A stretch of DNA of 64,000 nucleotides from an uncultured Eubacteriales bacterium (GTDB taxonomy: Bacteria > Bacillota > Clostridia > Oscillospirales > Oscillospiraceae), in NCBI GenBank assembly GCA_900079765.1, contig LT599017.1, forward strand, positions 186,001 to 250,000, in the 5' to 3' direction. The notes beneath the pieces were generated by a model that had not been told where the DNA came from, made no database searches, and saw only the letters and a program-made list of their open reading frames with translations. The position numbers and the translations under genes were made by a program. Shown here one piece after another: positions 15,001 through 30,000 of this stretch. The first letter of the stretch is position 1, and the number at the start of each line of letters is the position of its first letter.

Positions 15001-18000
15001 TGGGTGTGCTCACCACCGACATGGTCGACCTGATTCCCAGCAGCCAGCCCAGCGTGGTCGCCTTCCGTGTTGTGTCCTCCTCCGGCCTGCGCCAGCAAAA
15101 CTACACGGTGAACGTCTACCGTCTGGAGAGCAACAACGTGCCCGGCGAGTCCACCGCCGTGGTGCCCGAGGCCGCCAACACCAACCCCAGCGGCGTGTAC
15201 GTGGACAAAACCGAGCTCGCCTACGGCGTCGTTCAGGCCGACGGATACTACTACCAGGTGAACAGCCGCGAGCAGGTAAACCTGACCGTGGCGCCCTATA
15301 ATGACCTTGCCCGCGTCACCCTGACTGACGCTGACGGTAATGGCTGGGGCGTGAAGGTGGGCGGGGGCGTGTTCGAGGGCCTGCCCGTGGGCACCACCTA
15401 CACCGTCACCATTCTCTCGGCCCAGGGCGTGCGCACCATCGCCGCCGCGGAGAGGGCCCGAATCACCGCTGGCACCACCGAGGCCGCCATGACCGAGGAG
15501 AAGTTTGTTGCCCACATCAAGGGCATCGAGACCGCCAACAGCGCGTCCTATCCCGTGGTGCTGGACTACTTCGACAGCACCGACGTCTCCGTAAGCAGCG
15601 TGACCGTAGAGAACCCGGCTGGCTACAACGTCGAGTTCAAGAGCGAGGCCCAGCTTACCCGTCTGGCTGACGGCAGCGAAGTCTATCTCGTGAAGGTGCC
15701 TGACCTGGCCACCCGCGCCCAGTTTACCCTGGCCGGGCAGAACGACAAGCAGGTCATCACCTACAACGTCAACGCCGTGAGCGACAAGGGCGTACTGTCC
15801 GTGGTCATCCCCCTGACCGATACCACCGACGGCATCACCCGCGTCAAGTTTAACGTGAAGTCGGCCGACGGCGCGGTGAGCAAGGACCAGCTGCTCTATA
15901 TCATCCGCACTACCTCCTTCCTCTCCGGGGTGACGGTCAACGGCGTGTCCTTCCAGACCGCCAGCAGCTACAGCTACACCCTGCCCGCGGGCGTGACCAA
16001 AGTCCGTATCGGCGTTACCGCCGCCAGCGACCTGGCTATGGTCCAGATCGGCGACAACGCCCAGGTCCGCGGCAGTGACAAGCGGGACATCACGGTGGAT
16101 CTCACCGCCGCGAAGCCCAGCCAGGTTGTGCTGCTGAAGACCTACACCTACGGTGAGACGAACCCCGTCACCGCCGTTCTTACCCTGACTCGCGCCGATA
16201 GCGCCCTGGACGTAAAGGAGATGTTCCTGGTGCCCTCCGGTGCCACGTCCAGCGTCTCCTTCACGGCGGACAGCTACGGCAAGCGTATCGCCGCTATCCC
16301 TGCCGGCATCACCGCGGCCAGCCTGACCATCAACACCGCCTCTGCGCAGCACAGCCTGGTGCTGGAGAAGGCCGGGGTACGGGTCGGCTCAGCCACGCCT
16401 GCGGACAACGGCAACGGCGGTCTTACCTACCAGTGGAGCCTGACCGCCTTGGGGGATCTCAACGAGTATACCCTGTGGGTCATCAGCTCCAACGGGCAGA
16501 GCGTGTCCTACCCGCTGACCATCCTGCGCAAGCAGAGCGTGATCCTGGCCACCGGCCTCGTGGCCGACCGGGGCACCGAAAAACAGCAGACGGTGAGCGT
16601 GACACCCGGCAACTACAGCTACACCATCAACGTGGATAAGAGCCAGAAGAGCATCACCCTCCAGCTGACCACCGCCGATGCTTACGCCACCGTATCCAGC
16701 GGCAGCGCCCAGGGCAAGGGTATGCTGGAGATTACCCAGTCTCTCACCGGCGCCGGTGCGGCCGTGGTCTTTACGGTCACTGCCACCGACGGCAGTGTGG
16801 GCACTTACACGGTCAACGTGGTCCAGCGCTACTCCTCCGCCCGCATCTCCGCTGTGAACCTGGGCGGCGAGGTCCTGACAGAGCAGAACGGCGTCTACAC
16901 CAGCGTGCGTGAGTTTACGGGCTCCCTGCCCCTGAGCATCGCCGCCGGGGAGGAGGCCACCATCCAGGTACTGGACGAGAATGGGAACGTTCTTGGCTCG
17001 GGCAGCGGCTCCACCTGGAGCATGGCCGCACTGGCCCTGGACAGCACGAAGGTCAACCGGTTCACCATCAAGGTCACCGCCCAGGACGGCAGCAAGGTGG
17101 AACGCTTTACCCTGGTAGTCCGCCGCTCCAACTTCGCCGTTGGCCTGGACAGCGTGAAAGTGTCCACCGGCTTGCACAATACCGCCAACGATCTTACCGC
17201 AGACGCCGCACGCGTCTTCACCAAGCTGCAGCCTGTTATGGACGCCGACGGCAGCGCCACCACCGTCTATGAGATGAACATCGGCAGCGGCGACACCTAT
17301 GCCGACCTGATGATCAAGCCCGTCAGCGGAGCGCTGAAGCTGACGCTGGGCCTGCCCAACCTGGATGAGGTTTCGCTTGTGGGTGGAACCCTGCAGCATC
17401 GCTATACCTGGAGCGAGGTGCCCGGCGAGACCGGCCACTTCCTGGTGGATCTGAGCCGCCTGTCCAAGCTGAAAGGCGTGGACTTCAAGGAGATATACAT
17501 CCCCGTACTGGTCACCACCAGCTTTAGCACGGACAGGAATGGGGCCGCCGTCACCAAGGACGCCTATACCCTGGCCTACACCATCAAGCTGGTGCGCATC
17601 AACGACAAGGATACCCTTCAGCGCATTGCGGTGGAGAGCGACAGCGCAAGCCTTGACTACACCGAGGACGGCGTGGGCGTCACCGGCATGCTTGAGAGCA
17701 TCCACACCGTCGTGAACGGCAAGGACGTCTACCGCGTCACCCTGCCTGCCGCCGACGACAAGGCCGACATTACCATCGCCGCCACCGATAAGGTCGCCAT
17801 GGTGAGCGTGAGTGCGCCCGGCAAGTCCGCCGCCGACCCCGTGAAGGGCGATCCCGGCGTCGTGACGCGCACCGTGCAGCTCGATGAGGAGGTCACCCGG
17901 ATCGAGTTTAAGATCCGCGCCGAGGAGGCCGCCCTGGGTACTTACCGTACGGCCTATCTGGAGATCTACCGCGTCAGCAGCGACGCGGGCCTCAAGGAGG

Positions 18001-21000
18001 TCTACGCCTCCAGCGCTGCGGGCGGCGAAAGCCTGAAGACCCTGGCGGTTGAGGATGCCACTGTGCCCACCGGCTATGCCGGCGCGTATACCATCTGGCT
18101 CTCCAGTGCGGAGAAGTCTCTCGACCTGACGCTCACCGGTGTGGCCGCGAAACAGGGCGCGCTGGTCTCGGTCGCCAAAGACCAGGGGGGTCTTGCCGGC
18201 GCAACCGGTGCCTGGGGCCAGAACAGCCTGTCCCTCATCAGCGTGAAGGACGGAGACACCGCCGCCATCCGCGTTAAGTCCTCCGACGGCAGCGCTGAGC
18301 TGGACTACTACGTCACCTTCCGCGTGGTGGATCTGGAGCTGGGTGTGGTGAACGTGGACAGCACCGACCTGCTGGCACAGAAAGCCGACGGCACCTGGTC
18401 CTACTTCGTGGACACCGTGGACGGCAAGGACGTGGTGGTGTACTACACCATCGTGAACAAAAACCAGCAGTACGTGTCCATGGAGATCGTCACCCACAAC
18501 ACCAACCTGACCAACGGTGTGCCTGATGCGTTCCTCAGCGTCAGTAAGCTAAACGAGTCTGCCGACGAGCCCGCCGCCAGCATGGGCAACCGCGTCGACC
18601 GTGCCAATCAGGAGTTGGCCCCCGCCACTGAGGGCGAGCGGAGCCAGTTTGAGGTCAAGGTGGGCGCGATGGCGGATGGCGAGCTCCGCCAAAAGACCAG
18701 CTACCTGCGCATTTACCGCATGAGCAGCGACACGGTGGCTACCGTCACCATCACTTACGTGGATGCCGACGGCGTGACCCAGACCACCAAAGCGGACTTC
18801 GACCTCGCCACCGGCACCTACTCAGGCTACGTTCCCCAGGGCGTGCGCGTGGTGGACATCACTGTGGACGGGCCCAGCGACCTCTCCTACGTCCGGCTCG
18901 TGCCGGGCATGAGCGAGGCAGCCCGCAAGAGCTACACCGTCCATGACGTGGACTTCACGGGCAACAAGCTGACCCTCTCCGTGGAGGTCACCGCCATGGA
19001 TGGCACCAAGGCCACGTACGCCCTGATCCTCTACCGCGAGGACACCGTGCTGGACAAGGTCATCGTGGACGGCGGCGACAACCTGAGCCCCACCGACAAG
19101 ACCGTCGTCTGGTACGGCGCGGAGGTGCCCCTCTACGAGGGTATTGCCGCCAGCGCGACCGAGGCCATGATCTACCTGGAGGCCCACAGCGACCGGGTTC
19201 TGGTGCAGGCCGGGCAGCACGGCTCCGTCACCGTTCCCGACAAGAGCAACAGCACCAGTGTCTGGAATAACGGCGGCCAGCCCTACGCCCTGGCCCTCAC
19301 CACCAGCGCGGGCGGTACCTACCAGTACACCGACGTGGAGATCCTCACCAAGGGCGCCTTCAATACCAACGCGGCGGTCCTGCGCATCTACCAGCGCAAC
19401 GGCAACGCCGAGCTCAAACACTCCGCGCCTATCACCGTAAAGTACATCGATGACCTTGGCCTTGTCGATAGTGCCGTCGTGTACCGCGTGGGCACCACCA
19501 ACGCCTACGAGGTGGCCCTGCCCAGCACCGCCCGGCTCGCCGGCGTGACCGCCAATACCGAGCACCCGCTGGCCTCCGTGCTGGGGAAGGTGAATGGGGA
19601 CCCCTTCATCTCCGGCGACGTGTACGGCGCGGGGAGCCATACCCTGGCGCTGGACCTGGCTGCCCTGGGAATTGGTAATAGCATCGTCATCAACATCAGA
19701 GTGACCTCAACCGATGGCCTCACCACCGCGAACTACACCCTCACCGTCCGCTTTGTGAACGTAACGCTGGGGAAGGTCTCCGCGGACGACCAGCTCGCCC
19801 TGCCCGGCGCGGCGGCCGAAGTGCCGCTCCGGTACTCCGTCGTGGACGGCAAGCTTACCCGCTACTATGAGCAGATGGTGGGCCACATCGATCAGCCCGA
19901 AGAGCAGCTGAAACTGGTGCTGGACTTCAACTCCGAGGATTTTGAGGTGGGTACCTATCCCACCGATGCCCAGGTGTCCGTCAAGGATGTGACGGCCGAC
20001 GGGGCATGGGGCAGCATCGGCCAGCCCTACTGGCACGCCGACGAGTTTAAGATGCAGGGCGTTGAGCTCCAGGCCTTCCTGGTAGAGGTGGAGAACTTCA
20101 TCACCCTCACCGGTGGCCAGACCGTGACCTACAAGGCCCAGTCCCTGGTGCGTATCTACCACAGGAGCAACGAGGCCGACACCGACAGCGTGCGCTTTGC
20201 CTATGGCGACGACCAGGAGCAGAAGGCGATGGAGAAGAGCACAGGCGTCTACCAGATCTACGTGCCCGACGACGTGGAGTTTGGCGATCTCATCTTCACC
20301 GCCAAGAACGCGGGCGCCCGCGTGGGCCTGTCCACCGGCGTCATCGATGTGGACAACGAGCTCTCCCTTAAGAGCCTGACCCTCACTCGCGGCAGCGCCA
20401 CGCTGGAGGACCTGGACATCACCGGCGACGAGCCCACCCTGGTGTACGCCTACGTTCTGCCCTCCAACTACGCGGAGCCTGCCGCAGGCGTCGGCACCGT
20501 CTATAAGGTGTACGTTACCCGCATCAGCATGGGGCTGAAGACGGCGGATGTGACTGCCTGGAACGGAATCCTCAGTCAGTACGATACCAGCAACGGCCTC
20601 GCGGAGGAGGACACCGTGACCGTGGGCGGAGAGGACTACACCCTCTACACCGCCTACGTGCCCAACGGAGACGACACCTTCCTGGCTGCCATTAACGCCT
20701 ACTTAAAGCTGGTCGCCAACGATGAGGGAGAGAGCGACGGCACTACCGTCACGCCCAGAGTCAAAGTCGAGGCCGCACTGGAGAGCGCTGCGCTGCGCGG
20801 ACCCGACACGCTCACCGCGCCCACCGACTGGCCTGTCGGCCAGTCCCTGGACAACACGTGGCTGGAGCAGCTGCCCACGGGCGAGAAGGCCCGGGTCAAG
20901 ATTGTCGTCAGCGGTGCGATCGCCGGCGCGGAGGGCCTGAGCAGGACCTTCTACCTGGACATCTACAAGCGCAGCGGCGACGCGAACCTGAAGGACAGCA

Positions 21001-24000
21001 AGGTCACCGTAACCTACCCGGAGGCCACCGAGCCCGCCGGCGTCAAGACCGACAATGTGGCCTTTGTTTACGCCAACGGCCAGTGGGCCGCGACCAAGTA
21101 TCTCGCGGAGGATACGGATACCTTCACCGTGACAGCCGCAGCCAACAGCGGAGGCGCCAAGGTGGACCTGCGCGTCCACATGGCGGGCACCGACTACAGC
21201 CAGCTCGACTTCACCGGCAAAAAGAGCACCGAGACCGCCACCTTTAACTTCATGGATGAGAACGGCGTCCTGGCCGACCATGTGGTGGTCGCCGTCAGTG
21301 TCCAGGCCAGCGCGGGAGGAGTGCGCACCTACTATCTCACCGTACAACGCGTCCTGAAGACCCTGTCTCAGGTCAAGGTGGACGGGAACCCTGTGGACGA
21401 GGTCGAGTACTGGGATATGGAGGCCATCCTGAGCGGCGTCACTGGGCTCAAGGCCGGTGAGTTGGCCGACCCGAGCCATACTCTCACCAAGGTCTACGTG
21501 GCCCTGGTGGATCCTACCAAGGCCATCGGCGACACCTATTATGTCGAGGCCACCACCCACAGCACCCCCGCCTACGTGGCCGTGGCCGAGACCGGCGCCA
21601 CCGTCCAGAGCGGCGATTTCCGCCAGACCACCGCAAATGCCAACATCATCAAGATCAACGGCACCACCTATGCCAAGGTCGTGGTACGCGGCGTGGAGAT
21701 CGACGAGAGCAAGCGGTACAACACCGAGTATGTGAAGATGGTGGGCTGGAACGATGTGGATACCCTGGACGAGGTCCGCGTGGCCTACACTCTGGGCGGC
21801 GTGGAGTATACCACCAGCGCCCACGTCGTAAACGGCGAGTGGAAGGTCTATATCCCCAACACCGTCGCCAACCTCACCAACGTGTACGCCAGCACCACCG
21901 AGCAATACGCCAACGTGAAGGTGCTCTCCGAGGTCGGCCCGCAGCCTCCCGCCGGGGACTTCACCCGCAAGGAGAATACCGCCGTGAACGTGCCGGTCAG
22001 CACCAGCGCGTCCACCAACCTGAGCATCTGGGTGCAGCCCACCCAGAACTTCTACACCGGCGCCGCCAAGCAGTGGAACCTGGAGATCATCCCCGTGAAT
22101 CTGAACGTAAGCCTGAACGGCATGGCGGTGATCGCCGGCACGGAGGAGACGGCCGCCACCCTGACTGCCACCTACTCATACTCCGCCGAGATTGCCCCCG
22201 AGCGGGCGGAGACCGAGCAGGTCGCCGTGAAACCTGTGGACCAGACGGCGGATGTCATCGGTGCGCAGTTTGGCTACATCAAGGCACCCGAGGCCCCCAC
22301 GGGCAATCTGGCCGCCAACGCCGACGCCGTGGCCTACTACAAGACCCTGCTTGCCCTGTACGAGAGCATAATCGGCAAGAGCTATCCCGAGGATTACGCG
22401 GGCATCACCTGGGTCAGCCAGAATGGCTATGCCACCTATGTGAGCAACCTGAGCCAGCTTCCCGAGAACAGGGCACCCTATGCCAACGGAGATTCCGCAG
22501 GCCTGGTGTGGAGCGACTGGTATGTATACTCCGGCAGCGATGACGCCATCTGGAAGAGCGGCCGCGCCATCTCCGAGGGCGTGGACATCAGCGACGCGCC
22601 CGATGCCGTCACCATCCTCAAGGTCCGCCTTGGGTACTTTGATGACAGTATCGCGGCTGATGAGGCCCTGACCTACGCCACCTACAACCTGGCGGTTCGC
22701 CGCATGAACGACACCAGCAACCAGCTGGAGATCAGCGCCGGGCAGACCGCAGGCAGCCTGGAGGTCCTCACCGCCAACGGCAAGCCCGCTGTGGATACCA
22801 GCACCAAGACCTTCACCTACACCTATGACTACGCGCTCAGCCGTGTCAAGGAGAACAGCCAGTGGAAGAGCGACGACAACAAGCTGTACGTCAGCGTGGC
22901 ACAGATGGGCGACGGCGAGCTGCAGAGCCTGACCATCACCAGCAGCTACACCACCGGCGGCGCAACCGCACCCTCCGCTACCGTGAGCAATCCCAAGCCG
23001 GGCGAGGTCTACGCACTGCCCATCCCCGCCTCCAACGTGGAGAACAGCGGTGTGACCAAGATCACCATTACGGCCAAGGCACAGTCTGGCAAGGTCAACG
23101 TCTACATTATCAATGTCTACCGCAAGAGCCAGGATGTTGGCCTCGATACAAGCGCTACCACGGTGGCCAAGAAGACCTACGACGCCACGGTGAGCGATAT
23201 TGAGTGGAAGGCTCCCGGCGCGCTGCAAGCGTATGGACGCCTGCCTTTCCTCGTCAGCGAGAGCAACGTTTACGTGGACAGCGCCACCGGCACCAGCTAC
23301 GTCCGGGTACGTGTCGCCAGCACCTTGAACGACAACGGCCAGCGGGCCTCCACCATCCACTTCCTGGAGACCATGTCTACCCTCAACGGCACCCGCACCC
23401 CGGCTCTCGACCGTGACGGCAACGCGCTGTCCGGCATCGACTACATCGGAACCACGGCGGACGCCGACAATCCCGACGGCGTCTGGGTCTCCATTGCCCT
23501 GGGCCAGGAGGGGAACAACAAGGTGGGCTACCTCACCTTCGAGATCATCTCCGAGGATGGCACGGCCAGCAGAGAGTACACCTTCCGTGTCCTGGTGCAG
23601 TCCGCCAGCGGGCAGCTCAAGTCCGTGAAGGTGGCCGGCAGCAGCGCTTATCTCGCCACAGAGGAGGACGGCACCGTCATCACCCGCGACGGCACCGGGC
23701 TTAGCGACGCGGACAAGCAGCTCTATTACACCGATGGCAATGGAAACGCCATCCTGCGTACGGCGTACTACGGGTTCGTGCTCTACAGCGACGCCAAGGA
23801 CTCTCGCGGAGTCAAGGTGATCTCCGAGGCTATGCTGTCTACCAGCAAGATCACCGGCTACACAATCGCCGGGGCCACCGAGAGTATCAATAGCTACATC
23901 CTGACCCAGACCCGCAAGCAGCCCAGCGAGCTCCAGGGTCCCTTCGACACCAGTAAGTGGGCCGAATGGGCGGAAGGTGCCGACAGCGACCCCGATTTCT

Positions 24001-27000
24001 CGGGCTGGCCGGTGCACAACGTGTACCTCCAGGTACAGGCCGAGGACGGCAGCTGGAGCTACTACGTGGTCGAGGTTCGCCTGCGCGACGACACCAACCG
24101 CAACGTGGGCCGCGTGGCCGAGGACGGCGGGGAAGTCACCCCGGATTCCCCCTATGCCATCTGGGCCTACGCCATCGGCGCGGGCGGTTCCGCTGCCCTG
24201 CCTCCCAACGTGACCGTCGCCTATGAGAAAGACGACAGCCAGCCGGATGGCATCAAGCGGGATGAGCACGGCAAGATCCCTGTCTCCTACCAGAAGAATG
24301 CCGACGGCACCCCCGTCTACGATCTGCTGGGTCAGTACGTGCCCACCAGCTTTACCGCGCTCCTGGGCTATGACGTCACCTCCGTGGAAATCACGGTGAA
24401 CGCAGAGTACAAATACGCCGGCGTGGCGGTAAACGGCTACAACAGCTACGCCTACGGCAGCAACACCATCCGCATCACCAACCTGGGTATGGGCCTGGAT
24501 CGCACGGTGCCCTTCTACATTCGCTCCCAGGCTGAGATGGCCAGCGACTCCACCGCCGGCACGGCGTATACCCTGTATCTGACCCGCACCTCCGAGCGCC
24601 GCGACCTGACCAGCGTGACGCAGCTGGCCGACGATGTGAACAAGCAGCAGGTCATCTCCGTCACCACCAGTCCCATCTCCATGACGGTGGCTCAGACGAC
24701 CCGGCAGGTGAAACTAAAACTCACAGTCGCGGGCGACGCGTACTTCGAGGTCTACGCCAAAGACGCCGGCGGCGAGTACACCGTGCAGCAGTGGGTATAC
24801 CAGGAAGAGGACATGAGCGACGCCGGCAACAGCTACCAGCAGCGGACAGGCTACGTCCTGCTTTCCCTGCCGGCCGGACAGACCGACACCCTCTATCAGG
24901 TGCGCGTGAAGAACCTGCCCACCGACCAGAGCCCGAAACTCTACGAGCTGGTCGTCTCCCGCAGGGAGAACCGCCTGCAGATGAGCTCTATTGAGTACAA
25001 CCAGCGCAGCACCACCCGGGCCCGGACCGGCAGCGGAGCCCTTGCCACCGCTACGCTGACGCCCGAGACCGTGGACGGCACCCTGATTCTGCGTGCTGAC
25101 AGTGCGCTGAACGGTATGAGCATCCCCAATAACGCGGTCCTGGGCAACGGCGCCATCCAGGTCGTGGAGCAGGACGGGGCGTACTACCTGACCACTGCGG
25201 CCAACAGCTCCAAGTCCCAGCTCCAGAGCTTGACCGGCATTCCCATCTACACGGTGGATATCGTCGATACCGAGAACCGGGGCCGTGTGACCAACGCCAC
25301 TGCGCAGCTGGTCACAGAGTACGTGGACGTCCACGGCGACCTGACCATGCGCCTGGGCTACGATTTCCAGAGCGCAAGCGATATTGATGTGAGCGGGCTG
25401 GGCCTGAATCAGACCCTGCTTTACCCGGTGCTGGTGGGCTCTGCCGACCGGTACGCCGACGGACTGTCCGACCAGGTGAGCTTGGTGCTGCTTGCCATCA
25501 CCAAACGCAGCAGTATTCCAGACCTGGACGCCGACATCTACGTGAGCCACGTCCGCAACGACCTGACGAGCATGGTGCCCGCAAAGGTGGACACGCCCAA
25601 TACGGGGACGGTCTCCTGGCCCCTGATCACCGGATCCCAGATCCCCGCGGAGACCACAGTCTATAATTACGTGGGCGAAGTCAACGCCAGCGCGGCCATG
25701 GCGTACATCACCGTCAGCGCGGGAGCGGCCAGCAGTATCGTGACCATCTTCGACCTGGACGGCAACGAGCTCAGCCACGGCACCAAGACCGCCACCGCGG
25801 AGCTGACGCTGTCCACCGTGGAGAAGAACTATGTATACGTTCAGATCAGCACCCTAGACGGGCAGATGCGCGTATACAAGGTGCGCGTTGTCAGAAGCTC
25901 CGCCAACACGACGCTGAAGCTGGTTCAGGGTACCGACAACCGGACGGCCAAGGACCTGCCCAACGGTACCTCAGTGACCGGCGTGGTCGTCGGTACGGAG
26001 GATGAGAGCATCATCTACCGTGTCACCCTGCCCAATGACACCGCATCCACTAAGTTGTACCTGGAGACCATGGACAAGACCGCTACCATCCAGGTCTGGA
26101 TGGGGAGTGAGCAAAACGGCAGCTGGAGCCAGAGCTACACCGGCAAGTACCTGAGCAGCGACGCCATCAATGTAAACCGCGCCCTGCTTACGCCGGTGAA
26201 GGTGAAGGTCACCGCGCCCAACGGGCTGGATACTCAGATCTACATCATCAACCTGGTAAACGTGCCCAGCGATACCCGCATCAATGTTCAGGTGGGTAAG
26301 GACTCCGCCGGCGGCTACAAGGACGCCGTGGTTACCGGGCAGCTCAGCTACGCCGCCACCGTGGAGACCTCCAGCGAGCTCGGTGCGGTGCCCAGATACC
26401 TGGTGGTGCCCTTCGTCATCACAGCCACTGACTCCAACACCACCGTCCGCCTCAAGGACGTGGAAGGCGGAAAATACCTGCAGTATGAGTATCTCACCGC
26501 GAACGAGAGCGGCACAGACGGCAAGGACTACACGCTGAAGATGGTGGACGGCGCTCCCGTCCTTGTGACGAATAAGACCGTCATCCTGGACAGCAAGAAC
26601 AACCCCTCCAGCCCGTCCACACTCTCCGGAGAGCTACTGATCGATACCGAGACCTACACCAGCTTTGTTCTGGAGATCGAGGTCACGCCCGCGGGCAGCG
26701 CGGTGTCCCAGACCTACACGCTCACCGTCTACTGCGCCGCCAACGACTTCGGCAATCTGGTGGTCATTTTGCAGGACCAGACCCTGATGATGCTCGACTC
26801 CTCCGATACCTACCGCTATGTCACCAGCTTTGACGCGTCCCAGGCGGTGGGCAGCAATATACTCTACTACGTCGGCCAGAGCTATACCTTCGATGACGGC
26901 GGCAACCGCGTGCTCACCGCTGAGAAGGATGGCATCCTCTACGCGGTGCAGAGCAAGGACATCGCCGACGGCAAGGTGAGCGACAGCCTGAAGGACCGCA

Positions 27001-30000
27001 CCCTCTACCGAGAGGTCTTCTTCCCGCTTACCGAGAGCAAGGTGAAGCTGGAAGCTACCTACCTCAACCTGGCTGAGCGGCTGGAGAACAGCTCGCTGTC
27101 TATCTCCATCACCTCCGGTGACCAGACCAGGACGGCGGATCTGAACGTCAACGGGCCCACCTCCGTGGTCCACGACTCGGTGGTGCTCACTGGCTCCCTG
27201 ACAACCGTGCCCATCAAAGTCACCGCAGGCAGCGCCAGCAAGACCTTCTATGCCGCCATCCGCAAGGTGGCGCTGGACCAGCGGCTCAACTATATCAAGG
27301 TGGACGGCAAGAGCCTGGATCTCAACATGATTGAGGACAGCGAGGGCATCCCGCAGATGACCGCCATGACCAGCGTTTACAACACCAACCGTACCGCCAG
27401 GATTGAAATCGGTGCGGCGGTGCCTACCTCCAAAATTGAACTCATCCGGGCCAAGTTTATCCGCTACGCCATCGACCCGGTGAGCGGCGAGTACGAGCCG
27501 GTGAAAGTGCTGGATGAAAACGGCAACCCCGTGCTGGATGAGGACGGCTATCCCACGTACGCGTATGTGGAGGGCACCTACAACAGCGCCACTGGCACCC
27601 TGACGGTGAACGCCACCAGCCTCAACGACGGCGAGAACGTCTTTACCCTGCTGGTCACGCCCCAGATGGCCGACATCGGCATGGGCACCTACTTCATCAT
27701 CATCAATTACGTGAACCTGAGCATTGCCCTGGATAGGCTGGTCGCCTACAACGGCCAGGTGGTTGAGGCGAATATGCCCGCCACCACGCCCATCCCCTTC
27801 GACAAGACCTTCCACCCCTCTGTGCTGGACTATACATTTACCTACAATCCCAGCACCAGCGGCGGTGAGCTCACCATCCTGGCCGACGCCACCGCGTCCG
27901 CCAACGCGCTGCTGGCCGAGCGTGCGCAGTACCATGAGAAGGAGCTGCGCGCCGACGGCACGGGCGGCTACCTCTTCTGGTTCAACCACTACTACAACCA
28001 GACGAGCGCCACCTTTGACGAGGCTACGCGCAGAGAGATGGCCAGAGCCGCGGTTACAAGCAACTGGGTGACGATTTCCCCGCTGATCGATGCCTATGTT
28101 GCTGCTGAGCTGCCCGGGCTCATGGCGAAGGAAAAGGTAGAGGTTCAGATCGGCACGCCCGACATCGACCCGCTCACGGGTCTGCCCGTGGCAGGCACTG
28201 GGCCGCAGGAGAGGAAGGCAATCCGTACCATCACCTTCAACCCCTTAGCCGTGACGGACTTCATGGAGATCCCCGTGACCCTCTCCATCCCCTACACGGG
28301 GTACACCAAGACCTACAGCCTCACCTACCACGTCCTCTCCAGCGACTCCACCCTCAAGCACACCACCGATCCCGTCACGCAGCTACCCAACACCACCTCC
28401 TATCAGATGGGCGTCGTGGGTCAGGCGTTCACCACGTACAGCGAGGCGGACGGCGTCGTCACGTACTACTATGATGTGAGCTACGGGACCCGCCAGGTGG
28501 ATATCTTCGCCATCGCAAACCATGTCCACAGCCACTCCAGCACCCAGATCACCTTCTATAAGACTGTGGGCGGCAAGGAAGCGCAGCTGGCCAGCGCTGT
28601 GTCCTCCCTCACTCATACTGTGGACCTGAGCTTTGGTTCCAATGTGTTCATCGTAGAGGTCAGGAGTGAGCAGGGGACTGTCACCCGGTACGAGATCAAC
28701 ATCTTCCGCAAGTCCGCCGACCTGGGCCTTGACTGGGTGCGGCTTGACGGAGAGAATGTGATCAAGGACTCCGACGGGTCCTACCTCGCCTACGTGGTGG
28801 AGGGTATGATGCCCACCATCACCGCCCGCGCCAAGGATCAGCAGAACGGCGTGACAACCATCAGCGTGACCGGCATCGGCGCCGGCAGTCCCTCCGCGCC
28901 CGGTGCGTCCGCCAGCTACAAGCTTGGCAGCGGAATCCCCGCCGGGGGCGCCGAGTCCATCATCAAGGTGGAGACCAAGCTGGTGAGTACCGCCCAGCAG
29001 AACGGCACCATGCCCACCACGACCCCGGATCCCGTGATTACCGGCAGCGGCGACGGCCCCTGGACGACCACCACGGCAACCTACCAGAAGATCAAGAATA
29101 CCAACGGCGAAGTGATCGAAGGCGTCTACAATGTGGTTACTACCGTGACGGCATGGAAGAACTACCATCTGAAACTGCAGGTCGTGGACCGCGCCACACT
29201 CATCATCTCCATGGACGTGAAGGAGGGCCGGTTCGAGACCAGCTCCGGCAACCCGATTGTAGCCAAGTGGGACGACAGCGAGGCGAGGGATTCCGACGGG
29301 GGCCTGGGCGCGTATGTGCTCAAGGTGCCCGCCAGCGCGGATGACGGTGTCATCCGTACCATCACCCAGCTGGTGAACCCCACCGGCGATGTGGATGAGA
29401 TCCTCGATCAGCAGCAGGTGCAGATGGGTGCCTTCCTGGCCCAGTTTGCCGACCCGGGCGTCACCCTGGATCATAACCGCCAGCAGTTCACTGCCCCCGA
29501 TTTTACCGACATCATTATCCCCACGGGCCGGAACTACATGACGGTGCCCATCCGGGTTCTCTACGGGTTCACGGGTGTGCCTGCCAGCGCCTACGAGCTG
29601 CATATCTACCGCCAGAGCAACGCGGCCTACCTCACTCAGCTGGACCTCGAGTATACCGACAGCACTACCGGCGCCGCCGTGGTGCCCACCTTGACGCCTG
29701 ACTTCTATACCGACAACCTCCAGCAGGTCTATGTGCTCACGGTGGACAGCAGCATCACCAGCATCGACTTCACCCACATCAAGGCCGCGGAGAACGCAAC
29801 GATCGAGATTACCCTGCCGGGCCAGCCCACCTATACCTACAACATGGGCCCCAACGGCAAGGCAACCGACCCGGGCATCCAGGATATGCCCTTGGTCCGC
29901 GGCGCAAATACGGTGACCATCAAGGTTACGAGCGAAGACGGCACGGTGGAGCGGACCTATCGCGTGGTCATCCGCTGCAAGCCCAATGAGCTGGTGGCCA

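Noticed and set aside
8343-16352. Antisense open frame of 2669 codons
   Set aside because: Same explanation. The sense strand carries clear cadherin-like repeats throughout, and the antisense translation has no recognisable fold. Other shorter antisense and offset frames in the window were rejected on the same grounds.
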